DNA of 44,552 nt, from positions 92,548 to 137,099 of the forward strand of contig JAUJMR010000005.1 in assembly GCA_030446765.1 (NCBI GenBank), read 5' to 3'. The position numbers and the translations under genes were made by a program. Positions within the stretch are counted from its first letter, which is position 1; the number at the start of each line of letters is the position of its first letter. Shown one piece after another: positions 10,103 through 19,124 of this stretch. The DNA comes from Chloroflexia bacterium. GTDB taxonomy: Bacteria > Chloroflexota > Chloroflexia > Thermobaculales > Thermobaculaceae. A model generated the notes under the pieces. It did no database searches and was not told where the DNA came from. It saw nothing but the letters and a program-made list of their open reading frames with translations.

Positions 10103-11220
10103 GTGTTGCGGATACGGGCAATGACGGCGGAGGAGGCTGCCGAGGTGAAGCGGTTGGCGCGCTCCCGGACGGAGGGCGCGGGCGGTGGAGCAGGCGCGCA
10201 TCGTGTGGCTCTCGGGCGAAGGCGAGCGGGTACCGGCGATAGCCAGGGAGCTGCGGATCGGGAAGGGACACGGTGCGGTTGTGGATCAAGCGCTTCAACG
10301 AGTTCGGGTTGGAGGGACTCGTTGACCTGCCGCGCTCCGGCAAGCCCCCACGTACACCCTGAGCAGGTGGGCGAGGTGATAGCCGCCTCCTGACCAGCCC
10401 GCGCGTCCTCGACCTGTCGTTCGCCTCCTGGACTCTGGACCGGCTGGAGGCGTGTACCTGGGCGAGAGAAGGGTATCGCAATCAAGCGCAGCCACATGGG
10501 GGAGATACTCCGGGCGGAGGGCTTGCGGTGGGCGGCGCAGGAAGGACGTGGTTCGGCGAGCGGGTGGACCCTGAGTTCGCCGAAAAAGGGGTCATCGAGG
10601 AACTCTACACCGGCCACCCGAGGGTAGTGTCGTAGTGTGCCTCGACCAGATGGGGCCGATCAGCGCCAGGAGCTATCTGGCAAGTCCGCGGTGCGCGCGC
10701 TGCCGGGCGCTACCGCTCCTGCCGAGCGTGCCAGGCAGGAGATAGATTATGGACGCCGGGGTAAGGGCTACATCTTCGGCGCGTTCCGGCATGCCGCCAC
10801 GGGTGAGGCGTTCACCCGGGAGTACGTACAGCCGCAGTGCCGTAAACTGGGCGGATTTCCTTGAGAGAGTGCAGGAGTGGGTGCCGCAGGAAGTCGAGCG
10901 GGTGTACGCCATCGTTGACAATCTCTCGATGCACCGGGCGCCGGACGTGCTGCTGTTCTCGCTGGCGTACCAGGTGGGAGTTCGTGTTCCAGCCGCGGTA
11001 TGCCGCTTATCTGAATCTGATCGAGCCGTGGTGGAAGGTGCTCAGGAGCCTTGCCCTCAAGGGCAGGCGCTTCGAGAGACCCTGGGAGCAGGTGTGCGAG
11101 GCAGTGAGAGAAGCTACAGCCTATTGGAACAAGCACCGGCACCCCTTCACGTGGGGCAAGCGCCGACGGCACAAGCCCCGCCACAAGCCCGGCATCGCCG
11201 CGATGCCTAAAGTCGCTTAG
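10103..11220 (+). pseudogene. IS630-family transposase, multiple frameshifts
   Basis: Reading across frames gives an N-terminal helix-turn-helix domain (GERVPAIARELRIGKG, then LWIKRFNEFGLEGLVDLPRSG) followed by a DDE domain. The three acidic positions can be placed: Asp in VCLDQMGP, Asp in YAIVDNLSMH and Glu in YLNLIEPWW. The end is a basic tail (WGKRRRHKPRHK). GTG 10103 has GGGAGG six bases upstream. At least four shifts interrupt the gene (about 10195, 10270, 10390-10560 and 10860-10980), so it should not make an active transposase unless the shifts are sequencing errors. Confidence 0.8.
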
Positions 11221-11228
11221 ACTTACCG

Positions 11229-11238
11229 GATGCACCAC
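11229..11238 (-). repeat. IS630 right terminal inverted repeat
   Basis: Reverse-complement copy of GTGGTGCATC directly after the transposase stop codon. It is followed by TAA matching the triplet flanking the left end. Confidence 0.8.
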
Positions 11239-11256
11239 TAAGTACGCTGGAGAGTA

Positions 11257-11947
11257 ATGGATATCATGGCATACAGAAGCCGAGGGTTGGATAGGGCAGG
11301 GTATCCCGCGCGGGCGGGTGGTGGACCTGACGCATGTGCTGCTCCCGGCAAGGAACAGTACACGCTGGAGGTGTCGCGCCGAAACGAGCGGCACGATCCC
11401 ACGGGGACATCATGGGCGCGGTGTACATGTGGAGTCACGTCGGCACCCATGTGGAGGGTCCCTCTCCACTTCTATCGGGACGGCAAGGACACTGCCCAGT
11501 TACCGCTCGACGTGTTCATGGGACCGGCGATTCGACTGGACTTCCGCCACAAGGAGGTCAACGAGGCGATAACACTCGATGAGGTCCGGGCCGCGGGGGA
11601 TATCCAGGTCGGCGAGCACGTCATCCTGTGGCAAGGGCGCGAGCACCAGTACCGCACGGAAGCATCGCACCAGCGCCCGTACATCACTGAGGAGGCCGTC
11701 TCCTGGTTGCTGGAGGACAGGAAGATCAAGCTCCTCGGCACTGATAGCTCCGGTTTCGAGGTGCGCGGCGTGTCGCACCACCCGAACCACACACTCTTCT
11801 TCGCTCGCGACACGGCCGTGCTGGAGTGCCTGCGCAACCTTGGCGAGATTCGCAGCCAGCATTTCTACCTGATCGCGCTCCCACTGCCCGTAGAAGGACT
11901 GGATGCGTGCCCGGTGCGTGCGCTCGCCATCGATCCTGGAGGAGTAG
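11257..11947 (+). pseudogene. Cyclase-family (kynurenine formamidase-like) hydrolase, frameshifted
   Basis: A metal-dependent hydrolase of the cyclase / isatin hydrolase / KynB fold. The signature H-x-G-T-H-x-(D/E)-x-P-x-H is present as HVGTHVEGPSH once a frameshift is bridged, and VVDLTHVLLPG at the N terminus and SHHPNHTLFF further on are family-like. The reading frame changes at least three times before 11470; from there one frame runs cleanly. That frame passes through the expected end (a TAG at 11945-11947 lies one frame away) and only stops at 12030 inside the next gene, pointing to a further indel near the C terminus. In this cluster it could hydrolyse a lactone or amide intermediate, which is inference. 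Confidence 0.7.
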
Positions 11948-11957
11948 GAGAAGTACG

Positions 11958-12638
11958 ATGGGACCGGGGCAACTACGGCTGGGCGCTGCACTGTTCAACG
12001 GCGACCACGGGCGGCTCGCGGATGAGGTAGCGCGCATCGAGGAGGCGGGGCTCGACTTCGTCCACCTGGACGTGTTCGACGGCCACCTGGTGCCGGACCT
12101 CGGTTTCCCGCCGCGCACCATAGCCACGCTGCGCCCGCTGACCCGCCTGCCCTTCGAGGTGCACCTGGCCGCTGCTGATCCATTGCGCTTCGTCCCGCAG
12201 CTCGCCGAGGCAGGCTGCGACCTGCTGCTCTTCCACGCGGAGAACGTACCGATGCTGTACGAAACGATCTTCACGGTCAGGGAGCACAACATTCGGGTGG
12301 GGTTGGTACTCGGCCTCGGGGCGCCACTGCAACTCCTGAGCCGGTTGTCCCGCTCGTCGACGCCGTGCTGCTGTTGGCGCGGGTCACCGGCGAGGGTGCA
12401 AGGCGCAACGTTCAACCCCCTCGTGCTATCCCGCGTGGAAGCCGTCGCGGCGATGGCACGGGCGGCGAACGCGGACCTGGACGTACAGGTAGCGGGCGGC
12501 GTGAACCGCAACCACGTGGCGGCGTTGTCCCGCGTGGGCGCGACCTCGCTCGCGCTCGGTGCAGGGCTGTACAAGGCGTCGGACATGGCGCGCGAGGTCG
12601 CCGAGTTGCGCGCTCTCGCACACGCGGGGGTGGCATGA
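11958..12638 (+). CDS. Ribulose-phosphate 3-epimerase-like TIM barrel protein
   Basis: About 226 residues with the RPE pattern: FVHLDVFDGHLVPDLGFPP (metal and catalytic Asp), PFEVHLAAADP (His), LLLFHAEN, and a C-terminal VAGGVNRNHV loop corresponding to the phosphate-binding VDGG region. ATG 11958 has GGAG seven bases upstream and overlaps the extended cyclase frame. Residues about 120-147 look garbled (SRLSRSSTPCCCWRG). The neighbouring frame supplies a plausible segment (PLVDAVLLLARVTGEGA), so two compensating indels probably lie near 12335 and 12400. The usual NPGFGGQ loop is not obvious even then, so the substrate may differ from ribulose 5-phosphate. Confidence 0.72.
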   Translation: MGPGQLRLGAALFNGDHGRLADEVARIEEAGLDFVHLDVFDGHLVPDLGFPPRTIATLRPLTRLPFEVHLAAADPLRFVPQLAEAGCDLLLFHAENVPMLYETIFTVREHNIRVGLVLGLGAPLQLLSRLSRSSTPCCCWRGSPARVQGATFNPLVLSRVEAVAAMARAANADLDVQVAGGVNRNHVAALSRVGATSLALGAGLYKASDMAREVAELRALAHAGVA

Positions 12639-13586
12639 TGGCGCGCTGGAAGGTGTTGATCGGCTCGCGCACCTTTGGGGAAGGCCTCGCGGGAGCACAT
12701 CGCACGGCTCGAAGCGGCGGGGTGTGATGTGATCCCGAACACGGTGGGGCGTGCGTACCGGGCCGACGAGCTCATCGACGCCCTCCGCGGCGTGGACGCG
12801 ATCATCACCGGTACGGACGCGCTCACGGCGGAGGTCATCGATGGGGCGGACGCGCTACGGACGATCGCGAAGCACGGCGTGGGGCTGGACAACATCGACC
12901 TGGAGGCGGCGCGCAGGCGTGGTATCGTCGTTTCCGCGACGGCGGGGGCGATCCATGATTCGGTGGCAGACCACACGCTCGCGCTGCTGCTCACGCTCGC
13001 GCGTCACATCGTGGAGGCGCACGGCGACGTGACGGCGGGTGGCTGGGGCGGGCATATGGGTATGGAACTGCGCGGCAAGACGATGGGCATCGTTGGGTTG
13101 GGGAGGATCGGGAAGGAAGTGTGCTTGCGCGCCCAGGCGTTCGGGATGCGCGTCGTCGCGCGACCCTACCTGGACGAAGCGTTCGCGGCCACCCACGACG
13201 TCGTTCGTGCCGCTGGGGAGTTGTTGGAAACGTCGGACATCGTCTCCCTCCACGCAGCCGGAGGTGGAGCGGAAGGTCACCTGATCGGGACGGCAGAGCT
13301 GGAGCGGATGAAGCCCTCCGCGTTTCTCGTGAACACTGCGCGTGGCGGGCTGGTGGATGAGGCGGCGCTCGCCAAGGCTCTGCGAGCGAACCGGCTCGCG
13401 GGGGCGGGGCTGGACGTGTTCGCGCAGGAGCCGCCGGCGGGCAGTCCGCTACTCGGCCTCCCGAACGTGGTACTCACCCCGCACGCCGCGGGGTTCACGC
13501 AAGAAGGGCTGCTGCGGATGGGGGACATGGCGGTGGAGAACTGCCTGCGGGCGCTGAGGGGCGAGCCGCCGTTGCAAGCGGTGTAG
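12635..13586 (+). pseudogene. D-2-hydroxyacid dehydrogenase (PGDH-like), one frameshift
   Basis: An NAD-dependent D-isomer-specific 2-hydroxyacid dehydrogenase. The Rossmann motif GIVGLGRIGKEV and the catalytic triad are visible: Arg in NTARGGLVDE, Glu in DVFAQEPP and His in LTPHAAGFT. The start ATG overlaps the stop of the epimerase gene (ATGATGG), a sign of translational coupling. Near 12677 the run GGGG shifts the frame; with GGG the protein reads smoothly from RWKVLIGSRTFG into KASREHIARLEAAG. Past that point the gene is open to its stop. Family members oxidise or reduce phosphoglycerate, hydroxypyruvate or sugar-acid-type substrates; here a sugar-acid step is likely. Confidence 0.82.
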
Positions 13587-13607
13587 CAGGGATGCGGGAG
13601 GCCAAGT

Positions 13608-14393
13608 ATGATCCTCGATCGGATGCGCCTGGACGGCAAGGCAGCGCTCGTGACCGGTGGCAGCCAAGGTCTTGGGCTGGGCATGGCACTGTCGCTCGCC
13701 GAGGCGGGGGCGGACGTGGCGATCGTAGCCAGGCGGGCACACAAGCTGGCCGAGGCGTCTGAAAAGCTCGGGGCATGCGGGCACCGGGTGCTGCCCATCG
13801 CCGCGGACCTGGCGGACCTTGACGCCGCGCTGGGGGCGGTGGATGCAGCGGCGGCGGAGTTCGGCAGGTTCGACATCCTGGTCACGGCGGCAGCGGCGCG
13901 GCTGCGCAAGCCCGCGCTCGGATTACGCCGGAGGAGTGGGACCACCTGGTTGCGGTGAACCAGCGCGCGGTGTACTTCATGTGCCAGCGTGCGGCGCACC
14001 ACATGCTCGGTTCCGAGCGGACCGCGGACGAGGGCTCAAAGGGAAAGATCATAAACGTCGTCTCCCTCACCGCCGTGGGCGCGTGGCCCGAGGTGAGCGT
14101 GTACGGGATGACGAAGGGCGGCGTCGCGCAGATGACGAAGGCTATGGGCGCTGGAGTGGGCATCCCACGGGATATGCGTCAATGCTATCGGACCGGGAAC
14201 GTTCCACACCGAGCTCACCGATGCACTCTACTCCGACCCCGAGCGCGCCGCCCGGATAGTAAGCCGCATCCCTATGGGGAGACCGGGTCGCCCCGACGAC
14301 CTGGCCGGTGCGACGGTCTTCCTGGCGTCCTCCGCCTCGGACTACGTGACAGGCCAGGTGCTCTGGGTGGACGGCGGATGGTTCGTCGGCTAA
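13608..14393 (+). pseudogene. Short-chain dehydrogenase/reductase (SDR), two frameshifts
   Basis: A classical SDR of about 260 residues: TGGSQGLG cofactor loop, catalytic Ser in NVVSLTAVGA, Tyr and Lys in YGMTKGG, and a C-terminal [20 protein letters not shown] 13608 has GGGAGG upstream. The frame moves near 13918-13925 (after RLRKPAL) and returns near 14160-14175 (before [12 protein letters not shown]), so two opposite indels bracket the middle. It lies 21 bp behind the hydroxyacid dehydrogenase and 36 bp ahead of the Gfo/Idh gene, as in an operon. The likely role is NAD(P)-dependent oxidation of a sugar or polyol intermediate. Confidence 0.82.
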
Positions 14394-14429
14394 CGGTGAG
14401 CACGCTGCCCCGATGGGAGATGAGGTCGT

Positions 14430-15465
14430 ATGAGGATGGATAATCTCAGGTTCGCCGTCATAGGCGCTGGCTTCTGGTCTCGCTTCCAGCTGGCGGCGTG
14501 GCGAGAGCTCGATGGCGTGGAGTGCGTCGCGGTGTACAACCGCACCTGAGCCAGGGCCGATGTGCTGGCTCGCGAGTTCGGCGTAGCCAGGGTGTACGAC
14601 GACGCCGAGGTTGTTCGCGTCCGAAGAACTGGACTTCGTTGATGTCATTACCGACGTCGAGACTCACGAAGTTCGTCCGTCTCGCGGCGCAGCATGGGGT
14701 GCCCGTGATCTGTCAAAGCCGATGGCCCCCTCCCTTACCGAAGCGGAACGGATGGTGCGCGATTGCCGCGAGGCAGGTGTACCGCTCTTCATACACGAGA
14801 ACTGGCGGTGGCAGCACCCCATACGGTGGCTTGAAGCAGCTGCTGGCCGAGAACTGCATCGGGACCCCCTTCCGCGCCCGCATCGACATGATCTCCGGCT
14901 TCCCCGTGTTCGCGAACCAGCCCTTCCTCGCGGAGCTGGAGCAGTTCATTCTCACCGACCTGGGCAGCCACATTCTCGACGTGGCGCGATTCCTCTTCGG
15001 CGAGGCGGAGAGCGTCTACTGTCAGACGAAGCGGATACACCCTGCTATCAAAGGAGAGGACGTGGCAACCGTCCTGATGCGTATGGGCGGGCAGGGGACG
15101 ACCGTGCTGTGCGAGATGGCGTATGCCGGCACCCCGCTCGAGCGGGAGCGGTTCCCGGAAACGTTCATCTTTGTCGAGGAGAGAAGGGCTCGCTCGAGCT
15201 GGGCCCGGACTATTGGGTGCGGGTGACGACGGAGGACGGTACGCACGCAGGAGACGCCCGCCGCTCAGGTATGCCTGGGCGGACCCAGCGTACGACCTGG
15301 TGCAGGCAAGCATCGTACCGTGCAACGCTAACCTCCTCGGTGCGTTGCGCGGCGAGGGGGGATGCCGAGACGACGGGAGAGGACAACCTGCAGACCATGA
15401 AGCTCGTGTTTGCGTCTTATGACTCGGCTGCCAGAGACGAGGTGGTGCGGATGGGCGCGAGTTGA
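14430..15465 (+). pseudogene. Gfo/Idh/MocA oxidoreductase (candidate sugar 1-dehydrogenase), heavily frameshifted
   Basis: The combined reading is a Gfo/Idh/MocA dehydrogenase of about 345 residues: Rossmann start FAVIGAGFWSRFQLAAW, then FVDVITDVETHE, then KPMAPSLTEAERM (the catalytic Lys of the EKP motif is carried as QKP when frames are bridged), FIHENWRWQHP, and ILDVARFLFGE with a conserved Asp. At least six indels are needed, plus an in-frame TGA at 14547-14549 where Arg would be expected. The end overlaps the TTG start of the ApnL-like gene (TTGA). In known D-apiose clusters the dehydrogenase next to ApnL (ApsD) belongs to this family, so the same role is proposed here by context only. 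Confidence 0.72.
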
Positions 15466-17435
15466 GTCAGGGCGCAGGTCAGCGGCGGATCGCGGGCACG
15501 GTACCGGAGAACGTCCTCCGCCGCGGGAGGGTTGAGCCGCCGCCGGAGCGGATCCCTCTGCGCGCTGGCCCGCTATCAATGCTGTTCGAGGGAGGAGCCC
15601 TGCGGTACATTCGCCTGGGCGACCGGGAGGTGCTGCGCCGTGTGTACGTGGCCGTCCGCGACCGCGATTGGGGCACCGTGCCCGCTGTACTCTCGGACCT
15701 GCGGATGGGCGTGGGGAGCGACTCATTCAGTATCTCGTACCGGGCCGAGCACAAGCAGGCTGATATAGAGTTCTTCTGGGAGGGGTCGATCGCGGGCGAC
15801 AGCGCTGGGACGATCACCTGCTCGATGGACGGAACGGCGCGCTCGACGTTCCTCCGCAATCGTATCGGCTTCTGCGTGCTGCACCCCATCAGGGAGTGTG
15901 CAGGACAGCCGTGCACGATCGAGCACGCGGACGGAGGCAAGGAGCGCGGCGAGTTTCCGCTATACATCTCGCCCCACCAGCCATTCATGGAGATGCGCGC
16001 AATCACGCACGAGGTCTTGCCGGGCTTGTGCGCCGAGGTGCGGTTCGAGGGCGACGTCTTCGAGATGGAGGACCAGCGGAACTGGACGGACGCCTCATAC
16101 AAGACGTACTGCACGCCGCTGCGGCTACCCTACCCGGTAGAGATCCGAGCGGGGGACCACGTCGCGCAAACGGTCACGCTTCGTGTCGCCGCAGATCGTC
16201 CCCAGCCACAAGTTCGGGCGCGGTCCGCGGAGCTCACCTACTCCATCCGGGATCTACCCACCGTTCCGCTGCCGAGCATCGGGCTCGGTGCGTCCACTTC
16301 AGGCGAGACGCTTGGCCAGCGCGAGCTTATGCGGTTGCGGGCGCTGAACCCTGCGCACCTGAGGGTCGACCTGGATTTGTCCGCTCCCGAATATCCGGCG
16401 GTCCTGGAGCGGACGAGCCAGACTGCGATGGCCCTCGGGACATCCCTGGAAGTCGCGATCTTCCTGTCGGACAGTGCCGAACAGGAGCTCGAGCGCCTTG
16501 CGGCGCTGCTGGAACGGATCAAGCCACCCGTCGCCGCCTGGCTCGTCTTCCGTGCAACGGACAGGCTGACGGGAGAAGGCCTCGCCGGGCTGGCCCGGCA
16601 TCACCTAACACCGTACGAGCCGCGCGCGAGATTCGGCGGTGGCACGGATGCATACTTCACCCAGCTCAACCGAGCACGCCCTCCGGCATCCTCGCTCGAC
16701 TTCGTCTGCTACTCGGTAAACCCGCAAGTACACGCTTTTGATGATGCGTCGCTCGTGGAAACGCTCGAGACACAGGGCGCGACGGTCGAGAGCGCCAGGC
16801 GATTGTATGACGACCTGCCGCTCGCCGTCACTCCGGTCACGCTCAAACCCCGCTACAACCTGGACGCGACCGGCACAGAATCGCCCCCGGCGGCCCGAGA
16901 GCTGCCGCGTGCCGTGGATCCCCGCCAGATGTCGCTGCTCTGCGCGGGCTGGACGGTTGGCAGCTTGAAGTACCTGTCGGAGAGCGGCGCCGCGAGCGTG
17001 ACGTACTATGAAACCGCCAGCTGGCAAGGCGTGCTGGCGGCGGCAGCAGGATCGCGCATCCCGGACAAGTTCCCCTCCCTCCCAGGCTGCGTCTTTCCCG
17101 TCTATCACGTGCTTGCGGATATCGGGGGGTTTTCGGGTGGAGACGTGGTGCCAACCGAATCGAGCGACGCGCTGCTTGCGGACGGGATCTGTGTGCGCAA
17201 GGGGAACAGGACGATGCTGCTCCTGGCGAACCTGGGACCGGAGCGTCGCACCGTGATCGTGCGGGGGTTGGACGGGTCGGTACGCGTGCGGACCCTGGAC
17301 GAGACGACCGCGCAGGAGGCTATGGAGGCCCCGGACGAGTATCGGGCGCGCCAGGGCGCGAGTGCGAACGCCACCCCTCAGGGGCTACCGCTCGAGCTGC
17401 TCCCGTACGCGGTCCTTCGCGTTGACGCTCCATAA
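15462..17435 (+). CDS. D-apionate lactonase-like protein (ApnL family)
   Basis: An intact 657-residue protein. The N-terminal beta domain contains LRYIRLGDREVLR, VAVRDRDWGT, FLRNRIGFCVLHPI, ISPHQPFMEM and MEDQRNWTDASYKTYCTPL, which I recognise as the D-apionate lactonase (ApnL) pattern. A central TIM-barrel-like part (about 270-540; LNPAHLRVDLDL, LDFVCYSVNPQVHAFDD, AVTPVTLKPRYN) and a C-terminal beta domain follow. ApnL opens the lactone formed by oxidation of D-apiose. The start is TTG 15462, overlapping the TGA of the Gfo/Idh gene, which supports co-translation with a sugar dehydrogenase. I saw no signal peptide, so it should be cytoplasmic. The family call is from memory of motifs; the exact substrate could be another branched or pentonic lactone. 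Confidence 0.75.
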   Translation: MSQGAGQRRIAGTVPENVLRRGRVEPPPERIPLRAGPLSMLFEGGALRYIRLGDREVLRRVYVAVRDRDWGTVPAVLSDLRMGVGSDSFSISYRAEHKQADIEFFWEGSIAGDSAGTITCSMDGTARSTFLRNRIGFCVLHPIRECAGQPCTIEHADGGKERGEFPLYISPHQPFMEMRAITHEVLPGLCAEVRFEGDVFEMEDQRNWTDASYKTYCTPLRLPYPVEIRAGDHVAQTVTLRVAADRPQPQVRARSAELTYSIRDLPTVPLPSIGLGASTSGETLGQRELMRLRALNPAHLRVDLDLSAPEYPAVLERTSQTAMALGTSLEVAIFLSDSAEQELERLAALLERIKPPVAAWLVFRATDRLTGEGLAGLARHHLTPYEPRARFGGGTDAYFTQLNRARPPASSLDFVCYSVNPQVHAFDDASLVETLETQGATVESARRLYDDLPLAVTPVTLKPRYNLDATGTESPPAARELPRAVDPRQMSLLCAGWTVGSLKYLSESGAASVTYYETASWQGVLAAAAGSRIPDKFPSLPGCVFPVYHVLADIGGFSGGDVVPTESSDALLADGICVRKGNRTMLLLANLGPERRTVIVRGLDGSVRVRTLDETTAQEAMEAPDEYRARQGASANATPQGLPLELLPYAVLRVDAP

Positions 17436-17641
17436 GGGGGCTCCATCGCTCGGCCATAACTGACGGTGGCGATCGGACCTTCCCGCAACAGAACCTCTCC
17501 GCAAATCTATCGGGGGCACGCACCCGGGGCCATATCGCGAACGTGGGGGCAGCCGGCACCCCATGAGTGTCGGCACGATGCAGAGTGGGACGAGAGGGTG
17601 TATGCTTACACTAGCCCGCCGCGCGCGAGAAAGGGACCGCT

Positions 17642-18988
17642 ATGAAGACCTGGATTGTGAGCCTCTTGCTGGTGCTCGGACTGGGGATGTCGCTTGTCGC
17701 CTGGGGAATGCGCCCGGACTCCCCCCGAGCGGCGAGTGTGACCACCCCAGCCTCCACCGAGACTTCCCCTCCCCGCGAGATGGTAGCGACAAGCACGGTC
17801 GTCCCGCCGAGCACCGCGACGCCGGCTCCCAGCGAGTCCGTGGCCAATACCCCTGTGCGCGCGGTTTCCCGTGCGAGGGGAATCGTCAGGGAGAAGGCCA
17901 CCCCTATACCAACAGCCAAGCGGGAAAGCAGCCGCCGTCCGAAGCCTGTTGCGGCCCCCGCCACGATCCGCAAGACCACGCTCTACGTCCGTGGCAGGGA
18001 TTACTCGGGCGCGAATCTGCGGGCCAAGCCGAGCGTTCAGTCGAAGGCCCTGTCAGTCCTGCCCTACGCAGCAAAGGTTGAGGCCGAAACCAAGCCGCGG
18101 AAAGGTGCGGACGGCAAGGCCTGGTACAAAGTCGCCTACCGCGCGAAGACCGGCTATGTGGCGGGCACATTGCTGAGCCGTGCCAAGCTGGCACCGAAGC
18201 CCGAGCCGCCCATCACTCTGTACGTGGCCGGCGAGGGATACGAGGCGGTCAACATGCGCGCCCGACCCAGCACCGACGCCGAGATTGTGGCGGTCGTCCC
18301 ATACGGTGCCAACGTTAAAGCCGCCCGCAAACAGGTACGCGGGGCGGACGGGGCGCCATGGTACGAGGTAACCTATCAATCCCAAAAGGGCTACATGCTT
18401 GGCCGCCTGCTGAGCAACCGCACGCCACCCGCCGAGCCAACGCCAGCACCGACGGAACAAGTCGCTGTCGCGACCCCGGAGCCGGACGTTTCCGCGCCCG
18501 TCGCGACCCCGGAGCCGGACGTTTCCGCGCCCGCCGTGACGGCGGGCTTGCCGTCGCGACTTTTGATCAACACCGCGAGCGTGCAGGTAGACGCTCCCGT
18601 GGAGTACGTGGGGCTGACGCCCGAGCGTGCGATGGAGACGCCGGACGGCTGGTGGAACGTTGGCTGGTACGAGCTCGGGCCGCGGCCCGGGGAGGTGGGC
18701 AACGCGGTGCTCGCCGGGCACCTCGATTCCACGACCGGCCCCGCTGTGTTCTGGGACCTGGCGAAGCTGCAGATCGGGGACGAGGTCTCTGTGACCGACG
18801 AGTTTGGCAACACGATCCGGTTCGTCGTGCGGCGGATGGAGGTATACGGCGCCACCGATGCGCCACTGAACCTGATCTTCGGCCCGACCGAGGGTGCGCA
18901 CCTGAACCTGATCACGTGCCAGGGAACCTTCCAAGGCAGCGCGGGCTACGACAGCAGGCTGGTGGTGTTCACCGACCGGGTTGAGTAA
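17642..18988 (+). CDS. SH3-SH3-class F-type sortase
   Basis: A secreted or membrane-tethered 448-residue protein. An N-terminal hydrophobic segment (WIVSLLLVLGLGMSLVAW) is followed by a Ser/Thr/Pro linker. Two bacterial SH3 domains come next (about residues 112-180 and 196-260, each starting LYV and carrying the NLRAKPS / NMRARPS motif), then a second Pro-rich linker, then a sortase domain (about 300-448). The sortase triad is visible as His in AVLAGHLDS, Cys in LNLITCQG and Arg in YDSRLVVF. It is probably a transpeptidase acting outside the membrane with SH3 domains that bind cell-wall material. No LPXTG-type substrate is encoded in the window. ATG 17642 has AAAGGGA upstream. The layout is typical of class F-like sortases, though the class is inferred. 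Confidence 0.85.
   Translation: MKTWIVSLLLVLGLGMSLVAWGMRPDSPRAASVTTPASTETSPPREMVATSTVVPPSTATPAPSESVANTPVRAVSRARGIVREKATPIPTAKRESSRRPKPVAAPATIRKTTLYVRGRDYSGANLRAKPSVQSKALSVLPYAAKVEAETKPRKGADGKAWYKVAYRAKTGYVAGTLLSRAKLAPKPEPPITLYVAGEGYEAVNMRARPSTDAEIVAVVPYGANVKAARKQVRGADGAPWYEVTYQSQKGYMLGRLLSNRTPPAEPTPAPTEQVAVATPEPDVSAPVATPEPDVSAPAVTAGLPSRLLINTASVQVDAPVEYVGLTPERAMETPDGWWNVGWYELGPRPGEVGNAVLAGHLDSTTGPAVFWDLAKLQIGDEVSVTDEFGNTIRFVVRRMEVYGATDAPLNLIFGPTEGAHLNLITCQGTFQGSAGYDSRLVVFTDRVE
18467..18532 (+). repeat. Tandem 33-bp repeat in sortase linker
   Basis: Two perfect head-to-tail copies of a 33-bp unit (18467-18499 and 18500-18532) encode VATPEPDVSAP twice. The repeat lengthens the flexible linker between the second SH3 domain and the sortase domain. 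Confidence 0.9.
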
Positions 18989-19124
18989 AAACAGGGCCGG
19001 CCACTGCTCCTGGCGGGGACAGGTCGGTTTCGATGCCGCTGATCCGTCAGACCTCCGCTAGTTGGTTGTATGGGTCGCCGCGAACCGTCTATCCCCGGCG
19101 ACCTGTACGGCGGCAACTCCATAC

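Larger units (their letters stand above)
10048..11238 (+). mobile_element. IS630-family insertion sequence, about 1.19 kb, degenerate
   Basis: The element is bounded by inverted copies of GTGGTGCATC and by direct TAA triplets (10045-10047 and 11239-11241), as expected for IS630 elements, which duplicate a TA target. The length is normal for the family. It carries one transposase gene broken by several frameshifts. It sits in the sugar cluster between the GHMP kinase and the cyclase gene, only 18 bp before the cyclase start, so it may have separated the operon into two transcription units. Confidence 0.8.

Noticed and set aside
11726..12994. 422-codon minus-strand frame across the epimerase and dehydrogenase genes
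   Set aside because: Ser/Ala/Arg-rich shadow of the coding strand with no recognisable domain.
18989..19124. Possible terminator between sortase and sigma factor genes
   Set aside because: Only weak GC-rich pairing is visible and no U-tract, so no terminator is called.
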